This document shows, one piece after another, positions 3,832 through 7,152 of a DNA stretch of 7,152 nucleotides (positions within the stretch are counted from its first letter, which is position 1; the number at the start of each line of letters is the position of its first letter). The stretch lies in the NCBI GenBank assembly GCA_964426155.1, contig CAYROY010000085.1, forward strand, positions 1 through 7,152. Reading direction: 5' to 3'. This stretch comes from M55B120 sp964426155. GTDB taxonomy: Bacteria; Actinomycetota; Humimicrobiia; Humimicrobiales; Humimicrobiaceae. The position numbers and the translations under genes were made by a program. The notes beneath the pieces were generated by a model that made no database searches, had not been told where the DNA came from, and worked only from the letters and a program-made list of their open reading frames with translations.

Positions 3832-6526
3832 TCTTGATACAGGGATAGAAGGTAAATACAGACCTTCTTTATTCGAGAGTAAAATATATAATTTCTGGCA
3901 AAAGAATAATTATTTTCATGCTGAACTGGATCAGTCAATTACTCCATTCAGCATGGTCATACCCCCTCCAAATGTGACAGGGCAACTTCATGTGGGACAT
4001 GCTCTGAATAATACACTCCAGGATGTGATAATAAGATACAAGAGGATGAAGGGCCTCAATGCTGCCTGGGTACCGGGCACCGATCATGCAGGTATTGCGA
4101 CTCAGAATGTGGTAGAAAAATCCCTTCTCGAGAAGGGAATAGACCGCTACAGCCTTGGAAGGGAAAGATTTGTTGAAGAGGTCTGGAAGTGGAAGGATAA
4201 ATATGGAAATCGTATTATATCACAGTTAAAAGCCCTCGGCTGTTCCTGTGATTGGGACCGGCTACGATTTACTTTTGATGAGAGTTATGTAAATGCGGTT
4301 ACCAGTGAATTTGTTACCCTATACAGACAGGGTCTGATATACAGGGGAAACTATATGGTGAACTGGTGTCCCAGATGCCGGACGGCGATATCCGATATAG
4401 AAGTGGAACATATCGAAAAAAAGGGAAGCCTGTGGGACATTAAATATCCCCTGATAGACAGGGATACAGGCAGACCTTCAGAAGATGAATATATAATAGT
4501 ATCTACAACAAGGCCCGAGACTATGCTGGGGGATACAGCAGTTGCGGTAAACCCTGCAGACGATAGGTACAAAAGTTTAAGGAATAGATCGGCCTTTCTT
4601 CCGCTGGCCGGAAGGATAATCCCTGTTATAGAGGATGAGTTTGTAGACATGGGATTTGGCAGCGGCGCAGTAAAGGTAACACCTGCCCATGATCCAAATG
4701 ATTTTGATATCGGCAAGAGGCATGGACTTGAGGAAATAAATATTCTTGATGAAGATGCAAGGCTAAATGCCAATGCTGGGAAATATATTGGCATGGACCG
4801 CTATGAAGCGCGAAAGGTAGTACTTGACGATCTGGAAAAGGGCCGATATCTGCTGGGAAGAAAAGACCACATCTCGCCTGTTGGAGTCTGCTCCAGATGC
4901 GATACGGTTGTGGAACCGCGGATCTCGATGCAGTGGTTCGTCTCTATGAAAAAACTTGCAGAGCCGGCGGTAAAAGCAGTAAGAGAATCAAGATTAATGA
5001 TCATTCCTGATAAGTGGGAGAAGATATATTTTGATTGGATGGAAAACATAAGGGACTGGTGCATATCAAGGCAGCTGTGGTGGGGACATCGGATCCCTGT
5101 CTGGTACTGCAGGGATTGCGGGGAGATGATGGTTGAAGCAGACAGGCCTGAAAAGTGCTCAAAATGCGGAAGCACTGATATCTTCCAGGACGAAGACGTG
5201 CTTGATACATGGTTCAGTTCATGCCTGTGGCCTTTTGCCGTGTTTGGCTGGCCTGAGGAAACTGATGAGCTGGGTTATTTTTTCCCGACTGACCTACTTA
5301 TAACAGCTCACGATATAATCTTTTTCTGGGTTGCAAGGATGATAATGATGTCTTTGCATTTTAGAGGTGTGGTGCCCTTTAAGAAAGTTTTTATAAATCC
5401 TCTGGTAAATGATTCCAGCGGCCAGAAGATGAGTAAGTCAAAGGGTAATGTAGTAGATCCGATGGTGATCATAAATAAAAACGGTGCCGATGTTTTAAGG
5501 TTTACCCTTACTTCGCTTACAACTCCCGGGAAAAATCTTCTTCTGGGTGACGATAAGATAGAGGGTATAAGAAATTTTGCCAATAAGATATGGAATGGTT
5601 CTAAATTTGTCATAGCCTCCATTAAGGATGCAGAAGAAGATATAGGAAATATTGACAGAAATAATATTGACAGGGACGCAGGCCTTAATATTTGGGACAG
5701 ATGGGTACTTTCAAGGCTCAACAGGGCTATTGCAGGGATTGAAAAAGATCTTGAGAAATTTAATTTTTCGGGAGCTTCAAGGTCACTCTATAATTTTTTT
5801 TGGAGCGAGTTCTGCGACTGGTACCTTGAATCCTCCAAGAACAGGCTTTATTCTTCCCGTGACAGTGAAGATAAAAAGGTATGCCGGTTTATGCTCTGGC
5901 ATGTCCTTGAGACCTATCTTAGACTCCTCCATCCTTTCATGCCGCATATATCCGAAAGGGTATGGCAGGAAATACCGCACAGGGGCGAAAGTATAGTAAG
6001 GTCAAGTTTTCCAGACATAAACGTTAACCTTATAGACAAAAGTATAGAGAAAAGGATAGCCCCTATTTTTGATATTATAAACGAGATCAGAAAGATAAGA
6101 TCGGAATTAAAGATAAATCCTGGAGAAAAAGTAAGTATACGACTTGATATATCCGGAAAGGAAACTCTGGAAGATGTATCAGGAAACTCAGGTTATATAC
6201 GCAGTCTTGCAGGAATAAGCAATATTAGTTACGGAGCCCCGGATGATGAGAGGGGATATATAAAGACTACTACCGGCAGCTTTGACATCTATATATATAT
6301 TCTGGATGCAGTAAATATCGAACTTGAAATAAAAAGGATAGAAGATGAAATAAAGAAAATCAGGGCCGGAATGGAAAAGAGTATAAAAAAACTGGAGAAC
6401 CCCGGTTTCATTAAGAAAGCTCCGAAAAATATAATCTCAAAAGAAAAAAGTAAGCTGGATCAGGCTGATAAGATAATAACTATTCTTGACGGACAACTTG
6501 AGAGGATGAAGAAAATAAAAAAGTGA
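3812..6526 (+). CDS. valS: Valine--tRNA ligase (ValRS)
   Basis: This cytoplasmic class I synthetase charges tRNA-Val and edits mischarged threonine. The 904-residue product is of normal length. Nucleotide-binding signatures are HVGH (60-63, the HIGH motif) after PPPNVTG, and KMSKS (539-543). The editing (CP1) domain lies roughly at 190-350, with STTRPETMLGDTAVAVNP at 231-248 and GAVKVTPAHDPNDFD at 285-299. Cysteine pairs at 186/189, 360/363, 433/436 and 449/452 form zinc knuckles. Tryptophan-rich ENIRDWCISRQLWWGHRIP (411-429) is typical of ValRS. The anticodon-binding helical domain is at about 630-735. The last 65-70 residues form the charged ValRS coiled coil. The ATG lies inside the end of clpX and has no clear Shine-Dalgarno, so translation probably depends on ribosomes finishing clpX. 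No other ATG, GTG or TTG in frame is close enough to be an alternative. An 18-bp palindrome (4121-4138) and a T8 run (5794-5801) lie within the gene. Confidence 0.98.
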   Translation: MKKNLPDLDTGIEGKYRPSLFESKIYNFWQKNNYFHAELDQSITPFSMVIPPPNVTGQLHVGHALNNTLQDVIIRYKRMKGLNAAWVPGTDHAGIATQNVVEKSLLEKGIDRYSLGRERFVEEVWKWKDKYGNRIISQLKALGCSCDWDRLRFTFDESYVNAVTSEFVTLYRQGLIYRGNYMVNWCPRCRTAISDIEVEHIEKKGSLWDIKYPLIDRDTGRPSEDEYIIVSTTRPETMLGDTAVAVNPADDRYKSLRNRSAFLPLAGRIIPVIEDEFVDMGFGSGAVKVTPAHDPNDFDIGKRHGLEEINILDEDARLNANAGKYIGMDRYEARKVVLDDLEKGRYLLGRKDHISPVGVCSRCDTVVEPRISMQWFVSMKKLAEPAVKAVRESRLMIIPDKWEKIYFDWMENIRDWCISRQLWWGHRIPVWYCRDCGEMMVEADRPEKCSKCGSTDIFQDEDVLDTWFSSCLWPFAVFGWPEETDELGYFFPTDLLITAHDIIFFWVARMIMMSLHFRGVVPFKKVFINPLVNDSSGQKMSKSKGNVVDPMVIINKNGADVLRFTLTSLTTPGKNLLLGDDKIEGIRNFANKIWNGSKFVIASIKDAEEDIGNIDRNNIDRDAGLNIWDRWVLSRLNRAIAGIEKDLEKFNFSGASRSLYNFFWSEFCDWYLESSKNRLYSSRDSEDKKVCRFMLWHVLETYLRLLHPFMPHISERVWQEIPHRGESIVRSSFPDINVNLIDKSIEKRIAPIFDIINEIRKIRSELKINPGEKVSIRLDISGKETLEDVSGNSGYIRSLAGISNISYGAPDDERGYIKTTTGSFDIYIYILDAVNIELEIKRIEDEIKKIRAGMEKSIKKLENPGFIKKAPKNIISKEKSKLDQADKIITILDGQLERMKKIKK

Positions 6527-6541
6527 TAAAAGCAGGCAGAT

Positions 6542-7152
6542 TTGGACTTTGACCGGGTGACTAAATATCTGGACGGCGCACTTATATTCGGAATTAAGCC
6601 ATCCCTTATAAGAATAAAAAAGATACTTGAACTTATGGGGAATCCCCATAGGCAAACTGATCATATACAGATAGTCGGGACAAACGGCAAGACCTCTACC
6701 GCTATAATGGTTGCCTCAATATTAAAAAGCATGGGTTTAAAGTGCGGTTATCATATTTCTCCGCATATCAGCAGCTACACAGAAAGGATATGGATTGACG
6801 GCAAGGATATTTCGAAAGAAAAGTTTGCCGGTGCATTTGACCGTATTTATCCATATATAAATAAAGTAAACAGGCTGGATCTGGGAGGTCCTATTACTCA
6901 GTTTGAGATTATCAGTGCACTTGTATTTATGATAGCCAGACAGGAGGGTATCCAGGTATTGATTTCGGAAGCAGGAATGGGCGGCCGCTGGGATGCAACC
7001 AATGTAGTCCATGCAATAGCAGCAGGTCTTACAGGAGTCAGTCTGGAGCATACGGCAATGCTCGGAAACACAATATCGGAAATAGCCATTGAAAAAGTTG
7101 AGGTGATAAAGAAGAATACGAGGGCTTCAACAATTTCAAAAGATCCGGAAGT
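6542..7152 (+). CDS. folC: Folylpolyglutamate synthase / dihydrofolate synthase, N-terminal part (runs off right edge)
   Basis: FolC adds glutamate to dihydropteroate and/or extends the glutamate tail of folates, using ATP, in the Mur-ligase fold. The visible 203 codons show, in order, the N-terminal lead FGIKPSLIRIKKILELMGNP (16-35), the P-loop VGTNGKTST (45-53), SPHISSYTERI (73-83), TQFEIISALVF (119-129), EAGMGGRWDATNVV (143-156) and SLEHTAMLGNTISEIAIEK (167-185). About half of a typical 420-450-residue protein is present. GTNGKTS, rather than GTNGKGS, is the actinobacterial form. The start is TTG at 6542: a TAA in the same frame at 6527-6529 rules out a longer protein, and the family N-terminus fits. 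The ribosome binding site is weak (CAGG, 6533-6536). Two family motifs are altered: EKAGIIK reads EKVEVIK, and the usual Asp in (L)DHT is Glu. The lysine of the EK pair is kept. Monofunctional versus bifunctional activity cannot be decided from this part. Confidence 0.9.
   Translation, partial: MDFDRVTKYLDGALIFGIKPSLIRIKKILELMGNPHRQTDHIQIVGTNGKTSTAIMVASILKSMGLKCGYHISPHISSYTERIWIDGKDISKEKFAGAFDRIYPYINKVNRLDLGGPITQFEIISALVFMIARQEGIQVLISEAGMGGRWDATNVVHAIAAGLTGVSLEHTAMLGNTISEIAIEKVEVIKKNTRASTISKDPE

Noticed and set aside
3258..3938. A 226-codon minus-strand frame across the end of clpX and start of valS
   Set aside because: It is antisense to two strongly conserved genes. Its composition (Ser-, Ile- and Leu-rich) is what antisense of AT-rich coding DNA gives, and no family motif is visible.
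5652..5996. A 114-codon + strand frame inside valS
   Set aside because: It lies wholly within well-conserved valS sequence in another frame, has no recognisable motif, and has no ribosome binding site. It is a shadow frame.
6523..6552. GTG at 6523, overlapping the valS stop, as the folC start
   Set aside because: That frame closes after nine codons and is not the frame of the FolC motifs. The TTG at 6542 is the only start between the upstream in-frame stop and the conserved N-terminus.

Overview
This window looks like chromosomal core-genome sequence from a low-GC, AT-rich bacterium (roughly 40% GC by eye, not counted). Codon use is heavy in ATA, AGA and AGG, and three of the five complete or nearly complete genes start with TTG. 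The gene order tig, clpP, clpX, valS, folC, all on the + strand, matches the actinobacterial arrangement as I remember it from Streptomyces and Mycobacterium (tig-clpP1-clpP2-clpX-...-valS-folC). The protein details agree: ClpP has the ASAAAVLL active-site context of actinobacterial ClpP2, ClpX has a GPTGCGKT Walker A, and FolC has GTNGKTS rather than GTNGKGS. My inference is a deep-branching, low-GC relative of Actinobacteriota, possibly an uncultivated lineage. A phylogeny would be needed to place it.

Layout. Bases 1-122 hold the C-terminal 39 codons of a RelE/ParE-family toxin cut by the window edge. Bases 123-465 are non-coding and AT-rich. They contain an extended -10 promoter candidate (218-226), a compact two-hairpin element (330-379), a 14-bp palindrome (385-398), and a good sigma-70-type promoter (392-419) about 45 bases before tig. 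Bases 466-7152 appear to be one tightly packed operon. tig and clpP overlap by 4 bp (ATGA). clpP and clpX are separated by 40 bp holding a 10-bp hairpin that abuts the clpX ribosome binding site. clpX and valS overlap by 20 bp. valS and folC are separated by 15 bp, and folC runs off the right edge.

How the genes fit together. Trigger factor folds nascent chains at the ribosome exit tunnel. ClpX unfolds rejected or tagged proteins and feeds them into the ClpP peptidase. ValRS supplies Val-tRNA. FolC makes and retains folates, which are needed among other things for formyl-Met-tRNA. The cluster is therefore a protein-synthesis and protein-quality-control operon.

I did not find a new defence, mobile or biosynthetic system. 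The points most worth a second look are the structured element and palindrome upstream of tig, the hairpin at the clpX ribosome binding site, the tryptophan-containing tail on trigger factor, and the single ClpP2-like ClpP.
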